Origin: Mugil cephalus
Lineage: Eukaryota; Chordata; Actinopteri; Mugiliformes; Mugilidae
Assembly: GCF_022458985.1 (NCBI RefSeq)
Contig: NC_061771.1
Coordinates: 25,970,001-26,034,000, forward strand
Reading direction: 5' to 3'
DNA: 64,000 nt
Position numbers and translations under genes: made by a program. Shown piece by piece: positions 25,827 to 36,530 of this stretch (positions are counted from its first letter, which is position 1; each line of letters begins with the position of its first letter). The notes below the pieces were generated by a model that worked only from the letters and a program-made list of their open reading frames with translations, was not told the origin of the DNA and did no database searches.

Positions 25827-26120
25827 ACACCAATCAGGCATAACATTATGACCGCCTTCCTAGTATTTTGTATCATGAGATAATGGACATGGGCCTTCTG
25901 AGGGTATCTTGTGGTGTCTGGCAACAAGGAGTGTCATTGCTACGGGGTGGGGGTGTCTGGTCTGGTCTGGTCTGGTCTAGGTGGGGGGTACACGCCTAAG
26001 TAACATACACATGAATTCCAGGTCCAAAAATTGTCCCAGCAGGAGACTGAATTGTCCCAAGGTGGTCAATGTTACTCACTTGTTTTCCTTTTCGTGGTTT
26101 TAATGTTGTGGCTGATTGAC
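25827..26120 (-). mobile_element. Tc1-like relic (family B), short copy with both termini
   Basis: Both family B terminal repeats are present (CAATCAGGCATAACATTATG at the left, GTTTTAATGTTGTGGCTGAT at the right), about 294 bp apart. Between them are the GGTGTCTGGCAACA, GTCATTGCTACGGGGTGG and TCTAGGTGG modules in reverse orientation. Four TCTGG units (TCTGGTCTGGTCTGGTCTGG, near 25959) expand what are two units in other copies. It is an internally deleted, non-coding derivative. Confidence 0.8.
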
Positions 26121-26837
26121 AAATGGCATGAATGAATGATACATCAAACACATACAGAATATAGAATTATATTTAAGACTGATATATAAGATATATAAGA
26201 CTGTAGCACACCAAGTCAAAGTCAGAAATCATAGTATGGACAATATACTTACTATTTATAACTCTAAACATTTTATTTTTGGTTGTGAAGCCTTTGACTA
26301 AACAGCCACATTACTCAGGGCATTTAAAAAGCATTTAAACCAAAACTATGTATGTTACTTCAACATCTGGTTTAAGTGAATGTTTTATTACTTCACGTTG
26401 TCTACTCACAACAGACTGTGTCTGATAATACAACGGCGTGGTGGAGCAGGGTGGGTGTTCGGGTGGGCAGTGGTGCTGTGTGATGGGGGGATGGAGGCCC
26501 TGTGGGCAGGCCAACTCCTGTGGACGTACCATCTGGTGCCCGTGGCAAGCAAGGGCAGCGACATGACCTAGACCGTGCAGACCGGTATAAGAAACACGGC
26601 GAGCTCAGCACACAGAGAGGATGACAATGGATGCAGGAGTGCACGTTCTTTATAAAAGCTGGGGTGATTTGTATTTGAGGAGAAAAATAAAAATGGTGGA
26701 GTGAATAAATATTGATGCTTCAGGCATCCAGAGAGCAAACTTCCTTATAGCGAAAGTGTTGAACATGAGAATTAAACCAATGATATGAGGTTGACTTCAG
26801 ATATGTAAAGAGAACCTATAGTTAAATGTATTTAACT
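26121..26837. other. Intergenic, no gene recognised
   Basis: No supported gene. The frames around 26335-26644 on both strands overlap each other and have no recognisable domain. Confidence 0.45.
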
Positions 26838-27010
26838 TTATAGATAGATACTTTATTTATGCTGTGGGAAATTTAATATCATCGTTACACAGAAACCGGG
26901 AGGAATTACTGTCGTGAAAATATGTGTTAATATGAAATGTACATTGAAATGTCATATACAGTATGTACAGACAGAAAAATGTAGGGGAAAATCCATATGT
27001 GTGAATATAT
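26838..27010 (-). mobile_element. LINE 3'-tail-like fragment
   Basis: Begins TATAGATAGATACTTTATTT and continues GCTGTGGGAAATTT, the reverse complement of the GAAATTCCC...AATAAAGTATCTATC 3' end typical of teleost LINE tails. The rest is AT-rich with a short (TA)n. No reverse transcriptase frame is present. Confidence 0.5.
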
Positions 27011-27039
27011 ATATATATACAGAATAATGCATTCAGTGT

Positions 27040-27110
27040 AAAACGTGTGATGAGTGCCTATGATAAAGTGCTATATAAAAACTAGTGCATTATTATTATT
27101 ATTATTATTA
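27040..27110 (+). mobile_element. SINE 3' tail, truncated
   Basis: AAAGTGCTATATAAAAACTA followed by a (TTA)n tail matches the 3' end of the SINE at 10845-11163. The 5' part is missing. Confidence 0.55.
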
Positions 27111-28425
27111 AAATACGGACAGTGTCTATACATGTCGATAAATGTGTTATAAACAATATACAAATTAAACCGCACAAGATACATAAATACTGTATGAAAT
27201 AAATATGTACTTACACAAGATGTGTAATTTGCTAAAGTTATTGTATGTGCCATTCTATCACACCTTTAAAGTGAGGACATTTATGCAAAGTGAGGACATT
27301 TTGTCTGTGGCGCTCATTTCTTTACGAGGCTGTTTGAAGGTTACAATTAGACTGTGATTAGGATCAGGGTACGCAGCGTTTGGGTCAGCTGGAATGGTTT
27401 ATGGTAGAGGTCATCAACTGCGTTGGTCCAAGGGCCAGAATTTATCTCACAGACGCCGTGAGGGTCAGAAGCTCTCGCAAAATAAGATAAAATGAATACT
27501 GTATCCAAAGTAATATATTATTATTTTTCCTGCAAAATAAGTGCATGCCATCAGTAAAGAGGCCTAGTGATGTGACCATTAACACTAGTTACATGATACT
27601 GATATAAGTTATAGGAGACACTTTAATTAAACTTTAATGACACTTAACACACAGAGTTTCCAAAAAGTGCGGCAACTATTGTTGCCAGTGGGATTAAACG
27701 GGTTAACAGACTCATATCACCATCGCCACTAGGGGGCAGTGCATTTATGCAGTTATGTGCAAGTGTAGGCTTCATATTTCATAATGTTTGTACACAGTTT
27801 TTATATTTTTTGTACCGTTATGTTAGTACAGTGTTTTATATTGGATTTGTTTATTGTACTGTGTTGAAATTTAGCATGTAATGCTAAATGCTCTGGTATA
27901 TTAACAATACATCATAGATAGAAGGGAAATTAGGTATGTATGTATGTACTGTTCATTGAGATGCACTGCCCCGACCAAATAAATAAATAAATAAATGAAT
28001 AAATAAATATCTGTGAGGCTGTCAATCCCTGTAATGTTCCATTTTTTGACTTGTCCTCAAGAGTGCGACACACGGTCCATTTAATCTCACCACATACAAA
28101 AAAATGAACTAAATACACAAGCATTAGGGGAACCGCCTGTCAAACCAGTCTTTAGAGGACTGGCTGAGATTTAAGCATCTGTCCATCCTGATGTTAAAAG
28201 AAAAAATAGTGTCAAAAATGTAACTTCTCCCATTAAGCTAAAGCGAGTATTTCAGTGTTGTGATTTTCTTGTTTTTACCTTATTTGTGTTCATTTGTTCA
28301 CAAGCTACTTTAATGTAAAGGGTAACATTTCTAATACACTTAACATGCTAGTCCCTGTTAATGTTGACAGTTGGTATTGAGACGCAGCAATTATGTGCTA
28401 TTGTGTGGGGACAAAAGCCCGAGCA
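27111..28425. other. Intergenic, faint hAT-like fragment near 27410-27490
   Basis: GAGGTCATCAACTGCGTTGG and nearby GGGCCAGAATTTATC resemble the start of a Charlie-like hAT element, but no partner terminus or duplication was found. A short (AAAT)n lies near 27977-28000. No gene seen. Confidence 0.35.
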
Positions 28426-28919
28426 TGTCATGGTTTGCTGGTGGTTGTGTTGCCGGACCCGGGGGAAGGGGTGGCAGGAGATGAGGCAGGAGTTTCAAAC
28501 GAAAAAGTATTTAATGAAAACAAGAAAAGGACACTAAAGGCACTGCAGATATGGTAGGTAACTGAAACACAAAGCGAAAAACTACAAGAAGACATGGACA
28601 CTGGCAAGACGACGACATGGCAGGATGAGAAACAAGCCTGATGAGTAAAGCGATGCGACAGGCAACTAAAGGGAAGGAAAGGCAGGGCTATATATGCAGA
28701 AGAGGGCAGAGGGTGACAAGACACAGGTGAAACTAATCAAACTAAGCAATCAAGGGAAAACGGAGCGACACGAGACAGGAAACCACGGAAGAACTTTCAA
28801 AATAAAACGGGAAACTAAATACAAAACCATAACAAAGCAAGGAGATTTGTGAACAACGACTATAGATAAAATAAGCATGTGAAACAATAAAAGAAAACTT
28901 AAATGAAAGCTTATCGTCA
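28426..28919 (-). mobile_element. Candidate solo LTR or LTR-like repeat
   Basis: Read on the minus strand, this 494-bp segment starts TGACGATAAGC and ends CAAACCATGACA. It carries a TATA-like GCATATATAG (near 28688-28697) and then an ATTAAA poly(A) signal (28510-28515). It is pyrimidine-rich and non-coding, resembling the LTR-type repeats of teleost gypsy elements. The flanks show no convincing target duplication, so boundaries and identity are tentative. Confidence 0.35.
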
Positions 28920-29256
28920 GGTTTGAGGCACAACTTACTTTCCAGAGGGCATTTGTTGCTTCAGATTAAAAACATAAATCAATACAGGAACATATTCTTG
29001 AGTTCAGGACATATAATTCATATTCTCGGGGCCGGATGGAGAGCTGTGGCGTGGCCGGATGTGACCCGTGGGTTCCCCGGTTTATGGTAATTACCTCATG
29101 ACATGTGTTAGCGGGGCCGCCGTGTGTGTTGGTGAATGAAGCGAACGTAGCTGCACCCTCGAGGCTCGAGGCTGGTGGCTGTCACACGCAGAGCAAGTGT
29201 GCCCATGGTGTGACACGGTTACCCTGTCGAGCAAGGTGTCTGATGGACAGTCTCTC

Positions 29257-29317
<61 letters not shown>

Positions 29318-30487
29318 CCCCTCTGCTAGTGCTGCTGACTGAAAGCTCATTTGCTTCCACACGTCTCCGTTCAATAGGAATGCAGCGCTTCACTGACCCC
29401 TGCTGGTCAGAGTCAGTAGTGAATTTTAACTGTCTTTATTTATTGATGATTTAGAAATTTGATCTCTTTTACTCTTTCAGTAGTTGGCATTTTTATTGTG
29501 CTATTGGCAGAATTTCATCACATTCTCTCTCGTCTGCCTTTTACCGTTTTTATTATTTTAAGTCTGCCTTTTTGCACTTTGTCCTCTTATGTTTTATTCC
29601 ATTCATTTGGAGTTTTTACCTGATTTAACCTCACTGCTGTTGGCTTCATCCAGCGTTTCCTTAGTTTTTGCTCTTCTTTTAATGAATGCTGGTCTTATTC
29701 ACAAAGCAGTGCTTCGGGGCTGTGTTTCTGCGTGGGGGGTGTGGGGGGTTATTGTATAAAACACAGTCCTTTTTTTGCATGTGCAAATTGTCGCATGCTA
29801 ATCTTCTTGAATTCATTTTGAAGCATAAAATGATCACAGTGTGTCATCAACACCTTTTAATTTAGTTGTTTTATGATTGTCAAAAAGTTAATGAGGACAA
29901 TCCATGTGACGTACCGACCATTTTGCCTGGATTAACTTATGTACACAGTTCAGGTCCATATAAAACAATTGCTATTTTTTTTTTTTTTATGATTGAAGTT
30001 TTTTCTTCAGCAAGCAACACGATCATCTCGGTGAGATGATGTAGAATAGTCCATAACTTTACCCTAAAAGCTGCTTTCACATTATACTTGGGTTCATTGT
30101 TCTTCTGCGCGCCCAGTGTTCCTGCCGTCTCTCTGATAGATCTGTTTTGTTTTTGCAGCCCGAGGATAGCCGCTTTCACTCGCACTGAGAGTTTACTTCG
30201 AATGCATCTTGTGGATTCAGCTCAAATGCAAATGTGTACACTTGGAATCAACTCAGAACTTTAACCTGATTAATTGGTTAAGACATAATCAAGAGCAAAC
30301 ACACCAGTCCATAAAACCACCTTTGCATGCAGCAACTATACAACAAAGAGCTCTAATTCCTGCTTCATTCTGGCAGTAAAGGTATGAACATCTTCACATT
30401 TCTTACAGTATACTGTACATTACTGTTTAGGAGACACAACGGAGAGTTACACAACATTAAGATAATGATAATGTTATGATCCCTATG
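28920..30487. other. Intergenic, no gene recognised
   Basis: Contains the long TG microsatellite at 29261-29315 and a T tract near 29977-29989. The open frames crossing the TG repeat are artefacts. Confidence 0.5.
29261..29315. repeat. (TG)n microsatellite
   Basis: About 27 uninterrupted TG units, the longest dinucleotide repeat of its kind in the window. Confidence 0.97.
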
Positions 30488-30537
30488 GGGCTCGTCCAGG
30501 ATTTGAACCTGGAATCATACCTCTAGACCAACGAGCC
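30488..30537 (-). pseudogene. tRNA-Pro-derived sequence lacking the anticodon arm
   Basis: On the minus strand the acceptor halves GGCTCGT and ACGAGCC, the D arm and the T arm of tRNA-Pro are present, but 22 nt covering the anticodon arm and variable region are missing (50 nt instead of 72). The T stem is CCAGG/CCTGG instead of CCGGG/CCCGG, so pairing is kept by a matched change. Pol III A and B box sequences remain. No TTTT terminator follows within about 45 bp. It cannot act as an ordinary tRNA. Confidence 0.75.
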
Positions 30538-30689
30538 AGATGAAGGAGCTGTGCCGTGTCACACTGGTCCCGTTAAACAGCATTGACAGGCTAGTAAAAG
30601 GGAGAAAACCCCGCCAGAAAACTTTGGCGAGGTTACGTTTGGTGTCCAACACAAACACGCATGTCAAATGGTTAAACTCAGGTGTCATG

Positions 30690-30735
30690 TCTTCCGGGAT
30701 CAGAACCTGGGACCTCTCACACCCAAAGCACAGAG
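30690..30735 (-). pseudogene. tRNA-Pro-like 3' half
   Basis: On the minus strand CTTTGGGTGTGAGAGGTCCC and the following GGTTCTGATCCCGG correspond to the anticodon loop (TGG), variable region and T arm of tRNA-Pro, with mutations. The 5' half and a pairable acceptor stem are absent. It lies about 150 bp from the anticodon-less copy, and this piece contains roughly the part that copy lacks. Confidence 0.55.
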
Positions 30736-30924
30736 CTAAGATAAAAGTAGACCATCATAGTCACTTTAAACTTTCCTTCTCCTGCCGATTCCAATGCCAC
30801 ATGACATGTTAGTTGTTTTTCCCAAAACATGATTGATGAAATCCATTTTTCATGTTGATGGTTGACTTGGAAAGAGTTTGGCCTGCAGGCCTATTTACTG
30901 ACATTGCGAGTCCACTTTTTCCCA

Positions 30925-31035
30925 ACCCAAACTCCCAAACTCCAAATTCTCTAGATCCTAAACTGACCAGTTATCTGTCGGATGTACTGGAACAAGCCTG
31001 ATCCACAGAAGCCCCTCCCCTCATGTCCATTGTCT
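30925..31035 (+). mobile_element. Tc1-like relic (family B) fragment
   Basis: CTCCAAATTCTCTAGATCC, GGAACAAGCCTGATCCACAG and TCATGTCCATTGTC follow the order seen in the longer family B copies at 57077 and 19787. No termini are preserved. Confidence 0.65.
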
Positions 31036-33171
31036 AGTCCTTTGTATGCTTTACATTTAAAAGCATGCATGCATCACTCTGCTACACCTGAGCAGTGAAA
31101 CAGAATTTAAATGATGAACAAAATGGAAGTTCTCTGATCACTCCTGCTGTCTGAATTTGAAAGTTACAAAAAAAAAAACATTTTGACAGATTGAAGGATT
31201 TCATTGTCTAGAAAATTTGTATAATAAAATGCGAGTTGGGAGCTCTGGGGCCATTTCTTTCGCATTCATTTGTTCCTCTAAGTGTCTGATGTGGTCGCAG
31301 GGAGTGAAAATGGTTTCAGCAATCATCAGATGGAATTTTTTCTGCATGATTTGCTTGCTTGCTTGCGGCTCACAGATTTCTTTGAGTTTCATTTGGGCAA
31401 AGGGAGCTTTTTTTTTTCTACGGTGCCGTTGGGCTGAAAATTCATTTTTCTACATGCTAAGCCCGGACGAATCCTTACCAGGAGAAGAGGCAGCGTCAAA
31501 GATTTCAGTCCTCGTCAATGTGGCGACAGTGGCTACTGGTTGTAATGTTAAATGTACAAAAATGTACAAAAAGACTCGCCAACTACTCCTTACTGTTTAA
31601 ATTATACCTGCTAAACATTACAACACACAAGTCACATGTGAAATCATGTGCCTCGATTTGAAAGAAATGGAGTATTTACCTGTGACACTTAAAAACAAAA
31701 AATAAACTGTGTTTAGTATGACTCATTGACTCTGGGACCAAGTTAGATACTTCATTTCTCTGTGTGAACGAAAAATGAGATCAGTTCCTGTAATGGAGAC
31801 AGCGTTTCGAGATAACCAAGCCTAGTCGGGCACCGCGATTTATTGCTGCTTATCAGCTGACGTGTCTGGAGACAGAGTGCATTGTGTCATAAAAACACGG
31901 CCACTGGAGCAGGAAACAACAAGGGCTAGCAGTCTGTCTGTAGCGGGGGCGACCTATGTTCCCCGGGTCCATAGCCCTAACCATAACCCTAGCCCTTTTT
32001 TAAAATAAGAGTCATATGTTCCTCGGTCACATACAAAGCAGGGAACTTAGGACCTGAGGAACATAGGGATGATCCCATCTGTAGCTAGCAAGTACAAATA
32101 TTATGTCAAAGGACCACTTTAACCCCAGATAACAGCTGTTTAGCTAAAAGCTAATATACTTGCAGATTTTAACTTGTATTCTGTCAAAATGCTTTGGCTC
32201 AAAATAAAAGAACAGTGGATATGGCAAAATGATGTTGGAAAAATAATACACTGTTGCAGTTCAAGCATTACTCAAGTGCCTGCTGTTAGTATGCATCCAT
32301 GCATCCATCCATTTTCTATAAGTGTCCGTAGTCAGGTCACGGATGCAACAGGCTAAGTTTATTCCTGACATCCTTCTCCCTCTGCACGGACTCCGCTTCC
32401 TCACGTGGAATCCTGCAGATATTCAGCATTTCTTGCGTCACGCGCTGCTACAGTATAGCATGTTAATAGCTGTGTGTCCATCCCTTCCTTCTCCCTTTCC
32501 CTCCTTTGAGTTGTGTGTTTCCGGCCATATTATTCATCGGTGGTTCTGGTCCTCTTCAACCTGCCAAGTCTTCATGGCCTGCAGTTACCCACTCCTACCT
32601 GAATGCATCGCTCTCCAACCATTCTTATATTCAATCATTATAACCGTTAACTCACCTGTAACAGAACAACTGCTGTGACTAACAGTTTTATTCATATTCA
32701 TTAGCAAACTGTCGTGCAACACACATCAGCTGGATCTTCTAGACTCGACACGATTTAGCCAGAAGTATGATGTTTATCTCATTCCTCCTGTCCAAAAGAC
32801 ATTTAGAAGCCCAGTCCAACTGAAAACCGAGCTACCGGCTAGCAACCAACAAGAAGACACCAGCTAATTAACCTAGCCAACGACAATAGAACAATCCACA
32901 ATATACACAAAAAACTTTGCCATAAGTGTTACAGAGACATGGAGGATGTATACATAGCTGTATGAGAAAAGAACAGAAGGCTCAAATGTAAACAGAAATT
33001 ACAGGGATTACGTGGTATTGCAGAGGCAGTATGGGTAAAAAAAATAACAATAAATATCACCAGGAGGCAGTTGCAGAAAAAAGGCATGAAATGAAATGTG
33101 CTCAAATAAGAAAGTTCTTGGGAAAAGAAAAGAACTGTGACACCTGAGACTATTACTAAATTGAATTGAAT
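31036..33171. other. Intergenic, no gene recognised
   Basis: No certain gene. The 127-codon plus-strand frame 31217-31600 and its antisense partner 31392-31201 match no family I know. TAACCATAACCCTAGCCC near 31980 is a chance telomere-like string. Confidence 0.4.
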
Positions 33172-33283
33172 TCCAGTCAGTCAGCACTGACGCCCCACGG
33201 CAACGACGTTCTGGGTTCGAATCCAACGGCAGACCGGGGCCTAGTTTGGATGTTCTCCCTGTGCCTGCGTGGGTTCTCTCCAG
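33172..33283 (+). mobile_element. tRNA-related SINE, 5' half
   Basis: A B-box-type GTTCTGGGTTCGAATCC is followed by GGGGCC, then TGTTCTCCCTGTGCCTGCGT and GGGTTCTCTCC, the order found in a SINE widespread in teleosts. It stops abruptly at 33283, and the collinear continuation appears at 33737. Confidence 0.7.
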
Positions 33284-33736
33284 TGTTACTAGTTGATCAT
33301 TAATTCACTGTTTGTCCTTCCTACTCTGTTATTTTCAACCACAAAGATAGTGTTTCTGTTGAGGTAATTACTATCCCCTTCTGGTGATTTACCGGACACG
33401 AGCATCTTAGATGTAACAGGAGACACTGTCAAGGTGTTTGGCGTCATAGGAAAGAGGCTTTTTCCTATTTGTGATTTAGTTATGGTCATTTTCATCAGCA
33501 TTTATGCCAAGTGGACATGTATATTCTTAGCTCTGGGAAGCCAGCCAATCGCATTATAATCTCTGTCTTTGTGAACATTATAAGAGACAAATGTTTCTCT
33601 GCTGCACCATTGAGATCCACCCCCCCACTTTGAGTGGTGAGATGCTGTAGAGATCTCCTATTGTAATTACAGTACGCTCTAATACCTTTCAGTATTGTGT
33701 GATTATTACGTGTCCAGAGTGCTATCTCCCAGACAA
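33284..33736. mobile_element. Segment of about 450 bp interrupting the SINE
   Basis: This block separates the two collinear halves of one SINE, so it is most simply an insertion. The junctions share an imperfect short repeat (TCCAGTGTTACTA at the left, TCCAGAGTGCTA near 33714). The inside is AT-rich, with no transposase and no clear terminal inverted repeats. Its identity is unknown. Confidence 0.45.
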
Positions 33737-33945
33737 TTCCTCCCACAGTCTGACGACGTGCTCATTAGGTTAATCTGCGATTCTAAATTGGCTGTATTGG
33801 TGCAAGTGTGGATGCCTGCCTGTCTCTTTCTTTGTCGGCCCTGTGATAGACTGGAGATCTGTCCGCCCAATGACCACCAGGGCAGGCGCCGGCCCCCAAG
33901 CGACCTTCCAGAGAACAAGCGGTTACAGAAAATGAATGAATGCAT
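33737..33945 (+). mobile_element. tRNA-related SINE, 3' half
   Basis: Contains TTCCTCCCACAGTC, GTGCTCATTAGGTTAATC, GATTCTAAATTGGC, GCCCTGTGATAGACTGG and finally AAGCGGTTACAGAAAATGAA. This is the 3' body of the same SINE type as 33172-33283 and of the copy at 62110. Confidence 0.75.
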
Positions 33946-34912
33946 GAACTCCAGACCAGGGGAGATATGTAAGCGCTGGCAACGCCCGCTAAACGTCCCG
34001 GGAGGTATCCCCACAAGGTGACTGATCCATTTCAGCTGGCTCCTTTCAACCAAGACGAGCAGTGAATCTACTCTGCGAGTGAGCTCCTCACAGCGTCTCT
34101 AAGTCAGGCCCCAGTTGTATCCGTGATAGCATTCTTTCAGCCACTACCATAGATGAGGACTGCAGTCTGGATCTACTGAATTATGTCTAAACCTCGGTGG
34201 TCTGCATGAAAACAAATGTAGCAACGCATAATAAATTGTTGAGTTTCTTTTCCGTATCACATAATATACGCAGAATTATCCACCTCTGAGGCCCACCAGA
34301 TTGTGTGTGTTTGGCTGCGTGGACATACACTTTATACGAGCCTGAGCCACCGTTCCTTCATCCCTACACCATCTCCCCGTATCCCCCTCTCTGCTTCCAC
34401 CCACCGAAATGAGATGAATATGCATGTTATTTAAATGAGGGTCGGGGTTTTGGAATAACAGGAGACGCACGGGAATTGTCGCCATAGTGACACGCATTTT
34501 ATTTAAGTGAACAAACAAATGCAGGTTTACCGTTGAACTAGACTGCAGACATGAATGGAAACTGGGATACAAAGTGGAATCTGAACCACCCTGACAGGCC
34601 CTGATAACGCATTCTGACATCATCCTTAAACTCTGGGACTGTTGTGGTTTCTTACCACACGGGAGCACTTTTATAGCCATTCGTTTTACAGCTACCATCG
34701 GTAGCTAATGATTTATTCGTCCAGAGCACGGGAGAGCTTTAAACTGTTGTTGGCAGATGCAGACGGATTATCCATCATTATGTCCAGAACAAGGCCCTGG
34801 ACAAAAGAGGAAGCTGACGAACACAAAATAACCAAATGTAATATTTGTTTTACTCAGGCCCATGTAAACTCATCCATATGCATGTATATACACATCTAAA
34901 ACAGTATGACAT
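33946..34912. other. Intergenic, no gene recognised
   Basis: The 140-codon minus-strand frame 34698-34276 is the longest here, but its composition is not coding-like and it matches no domain. Confidence 0.4.
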
Positions 34913-34963
34913 GATAGGTCTCTGTGTCTGAGAGTGTCCTGTGGACTTTTATAGCTTTCCATG

Positions 34964-35035
34964 GGCTCGTTGGTCTAGGGGTATGATTCTTGCTTTGGGT
35001 GCGAGAGGTCCCGGGTTCAAATCCCGGACGAGCCC
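34964..35035 (+). tRNA. tRNA-Pro (anticodon TGG)
   Basis: A 72-nt cloverleaf. The acceptor stem GGCTCGT/ACGAGCC is followed by discriminator C. The D arm contains GGTCTAGGGGTATGAT. The anticodon stem CTTGC/GCGAG (one G-T pair) encloses loop TTTGGGT with anticodon TGG, and the T arm is CCGGGTTCAAATCCCGG. It is nearly identical to vertebrate tRNA-Pro(TGG). There is no intron, and CCA is not encoded, as usual in eukaryotes. A TTTTT tract follows 13 nt after the end. The copy at 46743 has the fully paired CTCGC/GCGAG stem. Confidence 0.96.
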
Positions 35036-35048
35036 TTGATACTATGTC

Positions 35049-35053
35049 TTTTT
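35049..35053 (+). terminator. Pol III T-run terminator
   Basis: TTTTT 13 nt downstream of the tRNA-Pro gene, the usual Pol III stop signal. Confidence 0.85.
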
Positions 35054-35094
35054 CTTGATGAATGTTGGAAACACAGTCTTCAGTAATCTAGTGG

Positions 35095-35163
35095 GTATAC
35101 CCTGAAAACCTAGAATGTTATTAGTGGGGAGTGGGGTGAATTTGGAGGCCAGGTCAAGACCAT
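35095..35163 (-). mobile_element. Tc1-like relic (family B) fragment
   Basis: TTTGGAGGCCAGGTCAA is the reverse complement of the TTGACCTGGCCTCCAAA module of family B. The fragment is shared with the duplication partner at 46626-46680. Confidence 0.65.
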
Positions 35164-35224
35164 CAAAGGTAATTGCTGCCACTATATATTGTATTTATTT
35201 ATTTTTTTTAACACAGCATTATAC

Positions 35225-35335
35225 TGTATATTCATATTATTATATAACTTCAATATCTTTCATATCTGTTTCTATCCGATGAAGGTAACGGCAACCGAAT
35301 TTCCCCAAGGATGAGTAAAGCATCTGTCTCTCTAC
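35225..35335 (+). mobile_element. LINE 3'-tail-like fragment
   Basis: CGAATTTCCCCAAGGATGAG then TAAAGCATCTGTCTCTCT matches the common teleost LINE end (GAATTTCCCC...GATGAATAAAGTATCTATC), slightly decayed. Confidence 0.5.
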
Positions 35336-35404
35336 TGGGAAATGGCGCGAGGAGCTCGTTCGGTAATTAACCCTATGTCACATACGCACAAAAAATAAAG
35401 AGAA

Positions 35405-35770
35405 AAGCTGAAGCAGAGAGATAAGACGCGCTGTCCTCCTGCAAAGTAAGGATTTCAGAAAGACAGAAGAGCTGCGTATTGTCTCTAAACAGACTGCAAC
35501 ACACATGAGCGGTTGCAGCTATAAAGCTAGTGAGCAGGACGCTAGACGTCACAAGGAGCTGCCAGAAGCAGCTAACCAGGGCCTGGGTGCAGCGCTGAAC
35601 CGAGCCAGATAACTCTTTCCAGGGTGCCGAACTGAATGAAGGAAAGCCGAGCAGCAAAACGCTTAACCAGATGCGGTCTGACTACATGTGGCTGGGAAAC
35701 TGTTTACTTTTTGAGGAGCGTAAGCTGCTTTACGCCCAGTACGGGCCCAAGGATGTAAATGTGAGACAAA
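35405..35770 (+). pseudogene. Degenerate coding-like stretch, family unknown
   Basis: Two consecutive plus-strand frame segments read like a hydrophilic helical protein. The first includes Asp-Phe-Arg-Lys-Thr-Glu-Glu-Leu-Arg and ends Leu-Asn-Arg-Ala-Arg at a TAA near 35607. A second, in a shifted frame, runs through Tyr-Met-Trp-Leu-Gly-Asn and Tyr-Ala-Gln-Tyr-Gly-Pro-Lys-Asp-Val. GC content is higher than in the flanks. A frameshift and stops break it. I do not recognise it. A processed pseudogene or old exon is possible, and chance is not excluded. Confidence 0.2.
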
Positions 35771-36393
35771 GTTAAATCACCATGTCAGAGCTTTGACACT
35801 GACAGCCCACGGCCCAAAGACACTGGTGATGAAGTGAAGGACCTATATCAGGTTATGAAGATGGATGTGGGTTTTTTTTTTTCTTTCTGGCCAAGTTCAA
35901 CCCAGTCCCAAACATCACGGTATCATAGAACTGGCATACGTACAAACATGTAAGCAAAACCTGCAACAAGGAGGAGGAGGAGAACTGGAACACTGGTGTG
36001 GTGTGGGTCGTTGAGGAGAACAAGATGAGGTGAGCACACATTAATATTTCACAAAGCTTTGTGTCATTCTTTGTTGTGAACTGTATCAGACCTGGAGAGA
36101 AATTAGTTTTCTGTCTGCAAGTGCTATAAGCCTCACGGTTAATCCACAATGTGGGGCACATGTGTGGGTTTGAAAGTGACGCCAGAAATCCTCACGGCTT
36201 AGTGAGTGAGCACACGCCACGTCGTTCTCAGTGCCCTGTGTTCGATACATGCTCAGGGAAACTGCCACCGCCTTGTCACCCCTCTATACTTTCACGCACC
36301 TCCTGATTTACGGGAAAACAAGCCCCTGTGGTGCCATTAGCGGCACACATTAATCCCCCCAAAAAAACAGCAGAAAAGAAGCACTTCACTGAA
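35771..36393. other. Intergenic, no gene recognised
   Basis: No gene or repeat identified apart from a T tract at 35869-35883. Confidence 0.45.
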
Positions 36394-36530
36394 CCAGGCA
36401 CCTCCACCCCACAGCAATGACACTCCTCGATGGCAGCAACCATCCCCCAGCAGGATGCAGCCTGACATGGATGCAAAACTTATTCAGAAACGACATGAAA
36501 ACAGAGGACCCCACACCACAGGACACACTC
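36394..36530 (+). mobile_element. Tc1-like relic (family B) fragment
   Basis: ACCAGGCACCTCCACCCCAC, AGCAATGACACTCCTCGATG and CCCAGCAGGATGCAGCCTG follow the module order of the 19787 copy. Termini are missing. Confidence 0.65.

Larger units (their letters stand above)
34913..35163 (+). repeat. Inverted duplication, copy A (tRNA-Pro plus Tc1 fragment)
   Basis: GGTCTCTGTGTCTGAG, the tRNA-Pro gene, a GGAAACACAGTCT-type spacer and GAATGTTATTAGTGGGGAGT are all shared, in the same order but on the opposite strand, with 46626-46865. Both copies include the same truncated end of a family B relic. Confidence 0.8.

Noticed and set aside
31201..31600. 127-codon plus-strand frame and a 63-codon antisense frame that looks mildly protein-like
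   Set aside because: No recognisable domain and no splice context. The antisense peptide could be re-examined by a translated search.
15925..31995. Scattered CCCTAA/TTAGGG strings near 15930, 24066 and 31980
   Set aside because: One or two units each; too short to be telomeric. Only the three-unit run at 24194 is listed.
34276..34698. 140-codon minus-strand frame
   Set aside because: No domain, no GC3 bias, no splice or promoter context; a chance frame.
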